A stretch of DNA of 59,038 nt from Moraxella sp. VT-16-12 (GCF_002224245.2 NZ_NKHK02000011.1:1-59038); one strand, 5' to 3'; counted from the first letter of the stretch, positions 45,082 through 54,725 are shown. Program-made: numbers and translations. Notes: generated by a model not told the origin, from the letters alone.

Positions 45082-46203
45082 TTACTGTGTTATGGCATTA
45101 CCTATATAGTAGTTACTGATTAATTGCAAATATCTACCATCAATGACTAAGCACTTTTTCGACTTCTCTGTATTGTCTGTACCATCAAAAAAATCCACAG
45201 ATGCAGGACAAAAGACTTTGGTATCACCCAAATTCCATGCCATATAGCCGTATAGGGCATTTTGTCTTTGCTCCAAAATCACTGATACATCATCTTTACA
45301 CCAATCATCATTGCAGTCTTTATTATTGAATATTCTTTTTTTATTTTCAATATCGCTAGAGTTCATACCATTGATGGTCTCTGATGCGGTATTGCCGTTA
45401 TGAATAAGATACCAAGATGAGTCTTGGGGTTTTTCTATAAAACGAACAGCATATAAAGACTGATAAGGTGCTTTACCCTTAATGGAAAATAGTGAAAAAT
45501 AGGAAACAAAAAATACCCCAAACATAATAAAAAATATAATTTTTATATCAAAACTTTTGGTTGGAATAATGGCAATAATCAAAAAAGATATAAAATACAT
45601 CAAAATATTAATACTAGGAATGAGTAAAAATAACATCCATTCATCAAAACTTTTATTGGAGAAATCTGATATAGGAAAAATACTTAAAATGATAGGGTAA
45701 TGCTGAAATACTGTTATTGCAATAATTAAAAATACAACATCAAAATCACTATTACTACTCTTATTTTCAGAATATTTTATAATAAAGGTATTTAAAACCG
45801 AAGTCAAAATAACAGAGCTAAAAACAAACCATAATGAATAAGAACTTAATCCAAAAAATGGCATTAAAAAATAAGGAAAAAATCCGACTGTTAAAAATAA
45901 AAATTGTAAAATCAAGAATCTAATATTTAACTGATGATTATTGTAAATATGCTTTATTAAAAAAGAAGTTAATAAAGAAAAAATAAAACAAATGCCAATC
46001 AAGAAAGCAAGAATGCAATATACAACAGCAATCGCCACAAGAACTGACAAACCATCAACTATATCACCAAACAAGAATAGCTTATCAATAAATTTTAAAT
46101 AAGTGTAGCCAGTGATAACACCGAACAGCATTGCTATGATAAAAATCCATTTATCATAAGATGATGTTATTGGTATTTCTTTAAAAATATTTTTAATATT
46201 CAT
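45082..46203 (-). CDS. Multi-pass membrane protein with an extracytoplasmic C-terminal domain
   Basis: 373 residues from ATG 46203 (a GTG at 46209 adds two). About seven or eight hydrophobic helices fill residues 15-245, with almost only Ile, Leu, Phe and Ser. A soluble domain of about 125 residues (about 248-373) follows, with SSWYLIHNGNTASETINGM and Cys in CNDDWCKDD, VFCPAS and KKCLVID that could form disulfides outside the cytoplasm. AT-rich with many ATA/TTA codons, unlike its neighbours: a sign of transfer. Family not recognised. Upstream of the WG genes, same strand. Confidence 0.7.
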   Translation of the reverse strand: MNIKNIFKEIPITSSYDKWIFIIAMLFGVITGYTYLKFIDKLFLFGDIVDGLSVLVAIAVVYCILAFLIGICFIFSLLTSFLIKHIYNNHQLNIRFLILQFLFLTVGFFPYFLMPFFGLSSYSLWFVFSSVILTSVLNTFIIKYSENKSSNSDFDVVFLIIAITVFQHYPIILSIFPISDFSNKSFDEWMLFLLIPSINILMYFISFLIIAIIPTKSFDIKIIFFIMFGVFFVSYFSLFSIKGKAPYQSLYAVRFIEKPQDSSWYLIHNGNTASETINGMNSSDIENKKRIFNNKDCNDDWCKDDVSVILEQRQNALYGYMAWNLGDTKVFCPASVDFFDGTDNTEKSKKCLVIDGRYLQLISNYYIGNAITQ

Positions 46204-46223
46204 TGCCACTTAACCAAAAATAC

Positions 46224-46263
46224 AAAAAACAACGAGTAGTCAAGTAACCATTCGTTGTTTTTT
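46224..46263 (-). terminator. Strong terminator of ettA
   Basis: A perfect 12-bp inverted repeat (46224-46235 and 46252-46263; AAAAAACAACGA/TCGTTGTTTTTT) 10 bases past the ettA stop. It also insulates the membrane-protein gene that begins at 46203. Confidence 0.9.
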
Positions 46264-46273
46264 GTTGGAACTT

Positions 46274-47935
46274 TCAACCCCCAATCTTCTTATATTTCAT
46301 CCGCTTTGGCGTGGCATCTGCCCCTAGGCGTTCTTTACGCCATTTTTCGTACTCGGTGTAGTTGCCATCAAAAAACTCTGGCTCTTCATTTTCAAAAGAC
46401 AAAATATGCGTACAAATTCTATCCAAGAACCAACGGTCGTGGCTCACCACCATCACCGTACCGGGGAAAACCTCTACCGCATCTTCCAAGGCACGCAAGG
46501 TCTCGACATCAAGGTCGTTTGATGGTTCGTCCAGCAAAATCACGTTTGCCCCTTGTTTTAAGGTTTTGGCAAGTTGCAAGCGATTTCTCTCACCGCCTGA
46601 CAGAGAGCCGACACGTTTTTGTTGGTCTTGCCCTTTAAAATTAAAACGCCCAATATAAGCACGGCTTGGCGTGGTGTACTCACCCACCGTAATCATGTCC
46701 AAGCCATCCGAGACTTCTTCCCACACGGTTTTGTTGTCGTCTAGCTCATCACGCACCTGACCGACATAGGCAACTTTGACGCTTTCGCCCACTTCCACCG
46801 AACCTGTGTCAGGGGTGTCTTTGCCAGTAATCATGTTAAACAGCGTGGTTTTACCCGCACCATTTGGACCAACAATACCCACAATTGCCATCGGTGGCAC
46901 GGTGAATGACAGGTTTTCGTACAGCAGGCGGTCGCCAAAGGATTTGGAAATGTTTTTAACTTCAATGACTTTGTTGCCCAAACGTGGTCCTGGCGGGATA
47001 TAGATTTCAGCGGTTTCGTTGCGTTGTTGGAATTCACGAGAGTTCATCTCTTCAAAACGCTCTAAACGAGATTTAGATTTGGCTTGCTGACCTTTTTGGT
47101 TTTTACGCACCCATTCTAACTCTTGCTTTAAGGCTTTGGCAAAGGCTTCTTCTTGTTTTTGTTCTTGTTCTAGGCGTTTATTTTTTTGTTCCAGCCACTC
47201 GGTGTAGTTGCCTTTATAAGGATAGCCATAGCCACGGTCAAGCTCCAAAATCCACTCGGCGACATTATCAAGAAAATAGCGGTCGTGGGTAATCGCCACA
47301 ATCGTGCCAGAATAATCTTTTAAAAAGCGTTCAAGCCATGCCACGCTCTCTGCGTCTAAATGGTTGGTCGGCTCGTCAAGTAAGAGCATATCAGGCTTAG
47401 ATAACAGCAAACGGCACAAAGCAACACGGCGTTTTTCACCGCCAGAGAGTTTAGACACATCAGCGTCCCAAGGTGGCAAACGCAAGGCATCGGCAGCTTT
47501 TTCTAGCTGAGTGTTTAGGTTGTGAGCGTCCCACGCTTGAATGACGTCTTCCATTTTGCCCTGCTCGGCAGCCAATTTATCAAAATCAGCATCAGGCTCG
47601 GCGTACTCGGCATAGATTTGATTTAGACGTTCTAGGGCATCTAGAGCTTCACGCACGCCATCTTCTACGTTACCACGCACGTCTTTATTTGGGTCAAGCT
47701 GGGGTTCTTGGGGCAGATAGCCCACTTTAATGCCTGCCTGAGCTCGGGCTTCACCGTTAAACTCTGTGTCCACACCTGCCATAATGCGTAAAAGTGTGGA
47801 TTTGCCCGCACCATTTAGACCCAGCACACCGATTTTGGCACCGGGGAAGAAAGACAGTGAAATGTCTTTTAAAATTTCACGTTTTGGGGGAACAATTTTT
47901 GACACCTTGTTCATGGTGTAAATATATTGAGCCAT
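46274..47935 (-). CDS. ettA: Energy-dependent translational throttle protein EttA (ABC-F)
   Basis: 553 residues (E. coli 555). Two ABC domains: [11 protein letters not shown] (about 38-48) with LSGGEKRRVALC and [14 protein letters not shown], then GPNGAGKTTLFN with LSGGERNRLQLA and LLDEPSNDLDVETL. The start MAQYIYTMNKVSKIVPPKRE and the ending KRMKYKKIGG are EttA-specific. It binds the ribosomal E site and gates the first peptide bond by ADP/ATP ratio. Monocistronic. Confidence 0.97.
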   Translation of the reverse strand: MAQYIYTMNKVSKIVPPKREILKDISLSFFPGAKIGVLGLNGAGKSTLLRIMAGVDTEFNGEARAQAGIKVGYLPQEPQLDPNKDVRGNVEDGVREALDALERLNQIYAEYAEPDADFDKLAAEQGKMEDVIQAWDAHNLNTQLEKAADALRLPPWDADVSKLSGGEKRRVALCRLLLSKPDMLLLDEPTNHLDAESVAWLERFLKDYSGTIVAITHDRYFLDNVAEWILELDRGYGYPYKGNYTEWLEQKNKRLEQEQKQEEAFAKALKQELEWVRKNQKGQQAKSKSRLERFEEMNSREFQQRNETAEIYIPPGPRLGNKVIEVKNISKSFGDRLLYENLSFTVPPMAIVGIVGPNGAGKTTLFNMITGKDTPDTGSVEVGESVKVAYVGQVRDELDDNKTVWEEVSDGLDMITVGEYTTPSRAYIGRFNFKGQDQQKRVGSLSGGERNRLQLAKTLKQGANVILLDEPSNDLDVETLRALEDAVEVFPGTVMVVSHDRWFLDRICTHILSFENEEPEFFDGNYTEYEKWRKERLGADATPKRMKYKKIGG

Positions 47936-48032
47936 AGTAAGCCTTTGATTTAAAAAGAAAAATAGTAAATTGATAACCAGAAATTAAACTTTGTATTATC
48001 ACATGATTTTTAAGATTGGGCAAGGAAAACAT

Positions 48033-48407
48033 TTAGCTACCAAAATAATATACCCATAACCACAATCCACCAAGTATTAAAATAGCAACGACCAACACCA
48101 CAAAAAATAAAATATGCAAACCTGTAAAGAATATCATTGCAAAATTATAGAATTGCCATTGCATTGGTGTGGCAGGTAGAGCATTTTCTTTTTTAAAAAT
48201 ATGGGGAATCTTCTCTTGAAAAACCCTTAAAAGCAGCTTAAAAAATAATTCTATCAATACATGAATGACAATCACCATAAAAATCAATGAAAGCCAAGAG
48301 TTTTTAAATATTTCTTGATAATCATTGAAAATATAAAAATATAAAATAGAGCCAATGATGGTAGCCGCTAAAACAGCAATATGAATTAAAGTTTTGTGCT
48401 TGTTCAT
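48033..48407 (-). CDS. Small multi-pass membrane protein, unrecognised
   Basis: 124 residues with three hydrophobic segments: IHIAVLAATIIGSILYFYIF (about 8-27), LIFMVIVIHVLIELFFKLLL (about 41-60) and a long FFTGLHILFFVVLVVAILIL (about 93-112). The middle loop is basic. Upstream of ettA on the same strand with a 97-base gap. No family recognised. Confidence 0.6.
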   Translation of the reverse strand: MNKHKTLIHIAVLAATIIGSILYFYIFNDYQEIFKNSWLSLIFMVIVIHVLIELFFKLLLRVFQEKIPHIFKKENALPATPMQWQFYNFAMIFFTGLHILFFVVLVVAILILGGLWLWVYYFGS

Positions 48408-48489
48408 TATTTTTTTCCATCAAGATTTTGGTAAAATAAATTTGACAAAACTCACCCAACAAAACAAATGATTGTCTCAGCAGACGTCA

Positions 48490-49764
48490 TCATTCATATA
48501 CCGACCGCACCACTTCACCAATCATCGCTATCCCTGCTGTTAAAACTTCATCGCTTTGAGCAACTGATAAGCGGATACATTCATGAGCGTGGCAATACTG
48601 CGTGGTATCTATCCCCACAAAAAAATGACGGCTAGGAATGATGAGCGTGCCTTGTTCTTTTAGGCGTTCGTACAACTCTTGGCTGGTGATGGGCAAATCC
48701 TTAAACCACACCCACAAAAACATCGCCCCTTCTGGCTTGTGGATATATACAGGCAAATTGGCAAATTGCTCTTTTAACAGACGCACAGCAAGTTTGCTTT
48801 GACGTTGATAAAACGGCAAAATGGCGGTTTGGGACAAACGAATAATCTCATCATTATCAAATAATGGCTTGGCAAGGCTTGCCCCAAAGCGAGTGGGAGC
48901 TAAGTTGATAATGGCGTTCATCGCCAATACTGCCTTGATGACCGCAGGATTTGCCACGATAATGCCTGTACGCACGCTTGGCAAACCCACTTTTGATAAA
49001 CTAAAACACAAAATCGTATTGTCATCAAAATTTAAGGTTGTGTCGGTGTAGATGATGTTTGGAAATGGCATACCATACGCATTATCAATGATGAGCGGTA
49101 TGTCATGAGCCTGAGCAATGGCGGATAATTTATCCATCTCATCATCGGTCAGCACATTGCCCGTAGGATTGGTGGGACGTGAGACACAAATCGCCCCAAT
49201 TTGCCCGTTTTGCAAAGTAGGCAGATTTTTCAATCGCTCAAAATCCACTCGGTATTTAAAAAACCCCGCCTGCCCATCGTGCGTACACTCATCAATGATG
49301 GGTTCTACCGCCACAAAATGCGTGCCGTCCACATGAGCATCTGCATAGCCGATGTACTCAGGTGCAAGTGGCAGAAGGATTTTTTTATCCGTGCCACCAA
49401 AATCGCCTGAAAACAGATTAAACAGATAAAAAAAGGCATTTTGCGAACCATTGGTTAAGGCGATGTTATCTGCTGTCAAACCCCAGTCATAATGACGATT
49501 AAAAAAGTCCACCAAACTATCTACAAACGCCTTATCGCCCTGTGGCGTGGAATAATTCGCCACACTATTAAGTGCCGTACCATCTGCCACCAGTTGTTCT
49601 AAGGTGGCTTGATAAACTTCATTAACCGCAGGAATCATCGCAGGATTGCCACCGCCCAGCATATTGACAGGCTTATCAGATGCCAAAGCTTGCCCCAAAT
49701 CGTCCATCAGTTGTAAAATACCGCTTTGGCGAGTGAATTTTTGACCAAAAGTAGAAAATTGCAT
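48490..49764 (-). CDS. avtA: Valine-pyruvate aminotransferase
   Basis: 424 residues, fold-type I PLP aminotransferase. The start FSTFGQKFTRQSGILQLMDD with MLGGGNPAMIP is close to E. coli AvtA. The PLP lysine lies in SLSKVGLPSVRTG (about 256-268), the Asp/Tyr in DNAYGMPFP, and the substrate Arg in CIRLSVAQ. It makes valine from alanine and 2-ketoisovalerate, the same keto acid that PanB consumes. Monocistronic, between a small membrane protein and erpA. Confidence 0.92.
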   Translation of the reverse strand: MQFSTFGQKFTRQSGILQLMDDLGQALASDKPVNMLGGGNPAMIPAVNEVYQATLEQLVADGTALNSVANYSTPQGDKAFVDSLVDFFNRHYDWGLTADNIALTNGSQNAFFYLFNLFSGDFGGTDKKILLPLAPEYIGYADAHVDGTHFVAVEPIIDECTHDGQAGFFKYRVDFERLKNLPTLQNGQIGAICVSRPTNPTGNVLTDDEMDKLSAIAQAHDIPLIIDNAYGMPFPNIIYTDTTLNFDDNTILCFSLSKVGLPSVRTGIIVANPAVIKAVLAMNAIINLAPTRFGASLAKPLFDNDEIIRLSQTAILPFYQRQSKLAVRLLKEQFANLPVYIHKPEGAMFLWVWFKDLPITSQELYERLKEQGTLIIPSRHFFVGIDTTQYCHAHECIRLSVAQSDEVLTAGIAMIGEVVRSVYE

Positions 49765-49828
49765 GACGTTTCCAATATTGAATAAAAAGCTGATTTAAGA
49801 GTGATAAAAGATTTGTAACTTGTCAAAC

Positions 49829-50158
49829 TCAAATAGAAAAAGACGACCCACAGCCACATGTTGTCGTGGCATTGGGATTTTCCACCACAAAACGTGAGCC
49901 TTCTAGTCCTTCTACATAGTCAATGGTTGAGCCGTGCAAATATTGATAACTTAGACTGTCCACCACCAAGGTGGCATCGCCATTGTCAAACGTGGCGTCG
50001 TCGTCGTCTAGCTCTTCGGCAAAATCAAAGCCATAAGAAAACCCCGAACAGCCGCCACCTGTTACATAAACACGAAGCATGAGTTTGTCGTTACCTTCAG
50101 CGGATTTGAGTTTGGCAAGTTTTTTGGCAGCATTGTCAGTGAGTGTCATAATGTTCAT
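49829..50158 (-). CDS. erpA: Iron-sulfur cluster insertion protein ErpA
   Basis: 109 residues. A-type carrier: C37 in GGGCSGF and C101/C103 in TCGCGSSFS bind the cluster. It passes [4Fe-4S] to apo-enzymes such as IspG. ErpA and IscA are similar; length, acidic insertion ([10 protein letters not shown]) and stand-alone position favour ErpA. A start three codons later (50149, MTLTDNA) is the alternative. Confidence 0.92.
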   Translation of the reverse strand: MNIMTLTDNAAKKLAKLKSAEGNDKLMLRVYVTGGGCSGFSYGFDFAEELDDDDATFDNGDATLVVDSLSYQYLHGSTIDYVEGLEGSRFVVENPNATTTCGCGSSFSI

Positions 50159-50352
50159 AATTTTCTCAATTGGTTAAGTAAATGAAAAGCAATTTTATTA
50201 TAACATAATCAGTTTGTTTGCTAAAATGCCACAAAAAGAAATCAGCAAGATAAAAACACAATCCCAACTTGACGAATGGGCGTATTTTAGGGCATGATGA
50301 TAATTTTCATTTACAATAGACTGTTAAAATTTGTGATTACATAGGATTTTTT

Positions 50353-51738
50353 ATGCTAAATAAGTTACGTACCTTGACACTTGCTTTATTTTTATCCATT
50401 GCTCCTTTACCCATCATCTCCCAAGCCCATGCTGCCCTTGCGGTGGATTTTTCTTCTTTGGTGGAGCAAGTCTCTGATGGTGTGGTGCGAGTCAGTATCA
50501 CCAAATCAGTCAGCGAAGAAGAGTTGGCATTGGCTCACCAAGCCCAAGTGTTACGCCAATTCTTTGGCAATCGTGTCAATGTGCCTGACATTCCCACCAT
50601 AGAATATGGCTACGGCACAGGGTTTTTTATCAGCTCTGATGGATACATTTTAACAAATCACCATGTTGTAGATGGTGCAAAAACCATCACCGTTACTCTC
50701 AAAGACCGCTCAGAGCTAGATGCTGTTTTGGTCGGCTCAGACGCCGCCTCAGACATTGCCGTCCTAAAAATCCAAGGCAAAGGTTATCCCGCCTTAAAAG
50801 TTGGTAACAGCACCGCCTTAAAAGTTGGTGAGCCTGTACTGGCGATTGGTTCGCCATTTGGCTTTGATTATTCAGCATCGGCAGGAATCGTATCCGCCAA
50901 AAGTCGTAATTTTAGCCGTGAAGCGGTTGTGCCATTTATTCAAACGGACGTGGCACTCAACCAAGGCAACTCTGGCGGTCCTTTATTTAATCAAAAAGGC
51001 GAAGTGGTCGGTGTTAATTCTCGCATTTTTAGTGGCACAGGCGGACATATGGGGCTGTCATTTTCCATTCCGATGGACATGGCGATAGACATTTACAGAC
51101 AGATTAAGGCAACAGGCAAGGTAAGCCGTGCTTATTTTGGGATAGGTTTACAAGACATTGACCGCAATTTAGCAGAAGCCTATGGACTGTCTCGTCCACA
51201 AGGTGCGTTGGTAACTCGCATTGCTCCTGACTCGCCTGCCCAAAAAGCTGGACTAAAAATAGGCGATGTGGTACTGACCTTTAACGGTCAAAACATCATT
51301 CATGCGTCTGATTTGGTGATGGCAATTAGCAGTGCCAAACCTGCTGACCCATTTCACCTAAACATTCAACGCAATAAAAAATCCCTAACCTTACAAGGCA
51401 GATTTGACCACAGCCCCCAAGAGCTGACCATCAAAGAACAAAATGACGACAAACCACGTCTTGGCATTCGCCTAAAAGAACTCACCCCCAGTGAAAACGC
51501 CATGCTCGCTCGCTATGATGTGTCAGGTGGCATGGTGATTAGCAGTGTGGAGATAGGCAGCATTGCAGAGCGAGCAGGATTGTCAGTAGGCGACATCATC
51601 GTCAGTCTCAACCAACGCCCTACCCCCAACATCACCGCCTTTGGTCAAGCCTTAGTCAGCTTACCTAAGCAAGGTGTGGTAACAATCGGCATTATTCGTG
51701 ATGGCACGCCAGCGATTTTGGGGCTAAGAATTGAATAA
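50353..51738 (+). CDS. mucD: Periplasmic serine endoprotease, DegP/MucD type
   Basis: 461 residues with a signal peptide (cleavage after SQAHA, about 27). Trypsin-like domain with catalytic H104 (TNHHVVDG), D134 (ASDIAVLKI) and S207 (QGNSGGPLF). Two PDZ domains follow (about 265-355 and 370-460: GLKIGDVVLTFNGQ, GLSVGDIIVSLNQR). It degrades or refolds misfolded envelope proteins. MucD is the pseudomonad name; DegP/DegQ are equally possible. No mucA/mucB next to it. Confidence 0.9.
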   Translation: MLNKLRTLTLALFLSIAPLPIISQAHAALAVDFSSLVEQVSDGVVRVSITKSVSEEELALAHQAQVLRQFFGNRVNVPDIPTIEYGYGTGFFISSDGYILTNHHVVDGAKTITVTLKDRSELDAVLVGSDAASDIAVLKIQGKGYPALKVGNSTALKVGEPVLAIGSPFGFDYSASAGIVSAKSRNFSREAVVPFIQTDVALNQGNSGGPLFNQKGEVVGVNSRIFSGTGGHMGLSFSIPMDMAIDIYRQIKATGKVSRAYFGIGLQDIDRNLAEAYGLSRPQGALVTRIAPDSPAQKAGLKIGDVVLTFNGQNIIHASDLVMAISSAKPADPFHLNIQRNKKSLTLQGRFDHSPQELTIKEQNDDKPRLGIRLKELTPSENAMLARYDVSGGMVISSVEIGSIAERAGLSVGDIIVSLNQRPTPNITAFGQALVSLPKQGVVTIGIIRDGTPAILGLRIE

Positions 51739-52117
51739 AAATGGCTGTGTGGCAAAAAGACAAAACCGCTTACCAAAACGCCAGTATGCACCCAAAATAA
51801 ATGGCACTTATGCCCTGTTCGTTGATTGTTGTTGGACGGATGGGGTTTGTGGCTGTCAATATTTTTAGGTGATTTTTTTATTTAAATCATCAAGATGACA
51901 CATTCACACCAAATATCCAATACTGCTAAAAAATATCAGCAATATTATCAAACACCTACTTAACCTGACAAAGACACAAAAACAATATATTTTATATTGC
52001 AAATAAAAGATGATAAATTAATATAAAATATAAATTATCCAATATTTTTTTCATCAAACATTCAAAAATGACCTTGAAAATGCTAAACTAGGGCTTTTAA
52101 TGTTACGGGTTAATAAC
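51739..52117. other. Intergenic region between the protease gene and dapA
   Basis: About 380 bases. The first 100 resemble decayed coding DNA but carry no frame of note; the rest is very AT-rich, including AATATAAAATATAAATT. No clear hairpin terminator after the protease and no strong -35/-10 for dapA were found. Confidence 0.5.
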
Positions 52118-53044
52118 ATGGCAACTTATGATTATCATGCCATTAAGGCAAAACTCAAAGGGTCAATTACCGCCCTTATCACGCCCATGACAAAAGATGG
52201 TGCGGTAGATTATCCACGTTTGGGTGAGCTGATTGATTGGCAGATTGAGCAAGGGACTGATGCGTTGGTGGCGGTTGGCACAACGGGCGAAAGTGCAACT
52301 TTATCCATGAGCGAGCATTGTGCGGTGATTGAGTTTTTTGTGAAATACGTTGGCGGTCGTGTGCCTGTGATTGCAGGTACTGGGGCAAACAACACCGCCG
52401 AAGCCATTGAGCTGACCACTCATGCCAAAAAAGTGGGGGCGGATTGTGCGTTGCTTGTTGTGCCATATTATAACAAACCTAGCCAAGAAGGCATTTATCA
52501 GCATTACAAAACCATCGCCGAAGCGGTGGATGTGCCCCAAATGCTCTACAACGTTCCGGGGCGGACGGTGGTGGACATGACAGAAGATACGGTCGCACGT
52601 TTGATGACGATACCCAACATTGTGGCGATTAAAGATGCCACTGGTGATTTGGTGCGTGGCAAGAGCCTGATTGAGCGAGTGGGCGACAACATGGTGGTAC
52701 TTTCTGGCGATGACCCAACAGCGGTGGAGCTGGTGCGTCTTGGTGGCAAAGGCAACATCTCGGTAACGTCCAATGTCGCCCCAAAGGCGATGGGACAGAT
52801 ATTTAAGCTTGCCCTAGATGGCAAATTTGATGAAGCAAACGCCATCAACGACACCATTAAGCATTTGCACACCGACTTGTTTTGTGAAGCCAGCCCACAA
52901 CCAACCAAATACGCCTTGTACAAAATGGGCAAGATTGATAAAGGCATTCGTTTGCCTTTGGTGTGGTTGTCAGAACAATCCCAAGCCATCATTGACAAAG
53001 CCCTAATCAAAGCACAGCTAATCAACACGGAAACAAACCCATGA
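52118..53044 (+). CDS. dapA: 4-hydroxy-tetrahydrodipicolinate synthase
   Basis: 308 residues from ATG 52118 (MATYDYHAIKAKLKGSITAL); a start at 52100 would add six. First step of the DAP/lysine branch. GTTGESATLS (about 54-63) binds pyruvate, LYNVPGRTVVDM holds the Tyr-Arg pair and VAIKDATGD the Schiff-base Lys. Followed by the short lipoprotein gene (4-base overlap) and purC, the same order as dapA-bamC-purC of E. coli. Confidence 0.95.
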   Translation: MATYDYHAIKAKLKGSITALITPMTKDGAVDYPRLGELIDWQIEQGTDALVAVGTTGESATLSMSEHCAVIEFFVKYVGGRVPVIAGTGANNTAEAIELTTHAKKVGADCALLVVPYYNKPSQEGIYQHYKTIAEAVDVPQMLYNVPGRTVVDMTEDTVARLMTIPNIVAIKDATGDLVRGKSLIERVGDNMVVLSGDDPTAVELVRLGGKGNISVTSNVAPKAMGQIFKLALDGKFDEANAINDTIKHLHTDLFCEASPQPTKYALYKMGKIDKGIRLPLVWLSEQSQAIIDKALIKAQLINTETNP

Positions 53045-53313
53045 ACATGACAAAGATAAGCACCCTGATGCTAGTCGCCACACTGGCTGTGTCAGGTTGT
53101 AGCACCATCAAAGGTTGGACAGGTAAACGAGACAATGGCAGTTTGGATTATCAAAAAAGCCACAAACTTGACCCCATCAAACTGCCTGCCAATCAGCGTA
53201 GTGCTGAGTTTGTGCCACTGTACCCAACCCCAAGCGTTGGTCAAAATACACTAGACATCACCAACGAATCAGGCTCACAGTACGCACTGCCTAAGCCACC
53301 AAAAGTGCAGTAG
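53041..53313 (+). CDS. Short BamC-like lipoprotein
   Basis: 90 residues. A lipoprotein signal ends LAVSGC (Cys20). The mature 70 residues are low in secondary structure and read LDYQKSHKLDPIKLPANQ, EFVPLYPTPSVG and QYALPKPPKVQ. They resemble only the N-terminal extended segment of BamC, which in E. coli lies along BamD; the two helix-grip domains (about 250 residues) are absent. Position between dapA and purC is exactly that of bamC. Coupled to dapA by ATGA. Either a natural mini-BamC or an old truncation; no remnant of the missing part follows. Confidence 0.7.
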   Translation: MNMTKISTLMLVATLAVSGCSTIKGWTGKRDNGSLDYQKSHKLDPIKLPANQRSAEFVPLYPTPSVGQNTLDITNESGSQYALPKPPKVQ

Positions 53314-53372
53314 TTGTGCTTTGATACATCATCATAATAGATTGAAAACACCCACCAATTTTGAGAAACGAC

Positions 53373-54086
53373 ATGCAAAAACAAGACTTACTTTACACTG
53401 GCAAAGCCAAATCTGTTTACAAAACTGACAATCCTGATTATCTGATTTTGCATTTTCGCAATGATGCGTCTGCTTTTAATGGCGAAAAAATCGCCCAACT
53501 TGACCGCAAAGGCAAAGTCAATAACCGTTTTAACGCTTTTATCATGCAAAAATTGGCTGATGCGGGTATTGAAACGCACTTTGAGCGTCAGCTGTCTGAT
53601 GATGAAGTGCTGGTCAAGCACCTAAAAATGATACCTGTGGAGTGCGTGGTGCGTAACTACGCTGCTGGTGGTTTGATGAAGCGTTTGGGGCTAGAAGAAG
53701 GCTTGCCACTATTACCGCCGACTTATGAGCTGTTTTATAAAGATGACAAGCTAGGCGACCCCATGCTCGCCCCAAGCACCGCCATTGCCCTAGGCTATGC
53801 CACTGCCGATGAGCTTGACCAAATGCACGCCATCACTCACAAGGTCAATGAGATACTCAGCCAGATTTTTGATGAAGCAGGCTTGATGTTGGTGGACTTT
53901 AAATTGGAATTTGGGCTGTTTCATGGGCGTGTGGTCTTGGGTGATGAGTTTTCGCCAGATGGCTGTCGCCTATGGGACAAAGACACTAAGAAAAAACTGG
54001 ATAAAGACCGTTTCCGCCAAGGCTTGGGCGATGTGGTAGAAGGCTATGAAGAAGTGGCAAGACGCATTGGTGTTCCACTTGACTGA
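53373..54086 (+). CDS. purC: SAICAR synthetase
   Basis: 237 residues from ATG 53373, exactly the E. coli length; a TTG at 53361 is also in frame. It joins aspartate to CAIR in purine synthesis. [19 protein letters not shown] (ATP site), [26 protein letters not shown] and FKLEFG...[15 protein letters not shown] are family motifs. A terminator follows 26 bases after the stop. Confidence 0.96.
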   Translation: MQKQDLLYTGKAKSVYKTDNPDYLILHFRNDASAFNGEKIAQLDRKGKVNNRFNAFIMQKLADAGIETHFERQLSDDEVLVKHLKMIPVECVVRNYAAGGLMKRLGLEEGLPLLPPTYELFYKDDKLGDPMLAPSTAIALGYATADELDQMHAITHKVNEILSQIFDEAGLMLVDFKLEFGLFHGRVVLGDEFSPDGCRLWDKDTKKKLDKDRFRQGLGDVVEGYEEVARRIGVPLD

Positions 54087-54112
54087 TGTTTGGTCAAAAT
54101 TGTTAGTAAAAG

Positions 54113-54137
54113 CCCAAAGATTTCTTTGGGTTTTTTT
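54113..54137 (+). terminator. Terminator of the dapA-purC unit
   Basis: 7-bp stem CCCAAAG/CTTTGGG, loop ATTT and seven T. Confidence 0.9.
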
Positions 54138-54203
54138 AAAATTATAAAGTTTTAGTTTTTGTAAATTCAGTTAAAACAACTCAATACTTATTGGTAAACT
54201 TAA

Positions 54204-54521
54204 ATGTATAAATTTATTGCATACATTCCAGAAAGTCATGTAGAAGTGGTCAAAACCGCCCTATTTAATGCAGGAGCAGGCATGTATGATGGATACAGTC
54301 ATTGCTCTTGGCAGGTGCTTGGCATGGGGCAGTTTAAGCCCCTAAAAGGCTCAAATCCTGCCATCGGTGAGATTGATAAGGTAGAGTATGTGCCTGAATG
54401 GCGTGTAGAAACCATCGTACCTGATGATAAAATTCATGCTGTGGTGCAGGCTTATAGGCAAGCCCACCCTTACGAAGTGCCTGCTTATGATGTGTACCAA
54501 ATGGCAGACATCAACTTTTGA
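54204..54521 (+). CDS. YqfO/NIF3-like (CutA-fold) small protein
   Basis: 105 residues. YKFIAYIPESHVEVVKTALF, GAGMYDGYSHCSWQVLGMG, FKPLKGSNPAIGEI and AHPYEVPAYDVY are the pattern of the middle (CutA/PII-like) domain inserted in YqfO/NIF3 proteins, here as a stand-alone protein. Structure known for such proteins, function not. Its own promoter must lie in the 66 bases after the purC terminator. Confidence 0.85.
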   Translation: MYKFIAYIPESHVEVVKTALFNAGAGMYDGYSHCSWQVLGMGQFKPLKGSNPAIGEIDKVEYVPEWRVETIVPDDKIHAVVQAYRQAHPYEVPAYDVYQMADINF

Positions 54522-54553
54522 CACAATTTAAAAAACCGCTAAATAATTTTAAT

Positions 54554-54585
54554 AAAAAAATCCCCAAATCAGGGGAGATTTGGGG
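54554..54585 (-). terminator. Terminator of the tRNA-Val/tRNA-Asp operon
   Basis: On the minus strand a perfect 9-bp stem CCCCAAATC/GATTTGGGG with loop TCCCCT, followed by ATTTTTTT. It lies 27 bases past the tRNA-Asp 3' end. Confidence 0.9.
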
Positions 54586-54611
54586 GCTAAACTGGAAAAA
54601 CCAGTTAAAAA

Positions 54612-54688
54612 TGGCGCAGCGGACGGGACTCGAACCCGCGACCCCCGGCGTGACAGGCCGGTATTCTAACCAACTGAACTACCGCTGC
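54612..54688 (-). tRNA. tRNA-Asp (GTC)
   Basis: 77 bases with encoded CCA. Acceptor GCAGCGG/CCGCTGC, anticodon loop CTGTCAC (GTC), T loop TTCGAGT. G73 is the Asp identity base. Second gene of a two-tRNA transcript. Confidence 0.97.
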
Positions 54689-54725
54689 TAGGTCGCTTAA
54701 CTTTATCAGTAAAGTTAAAAAACTA

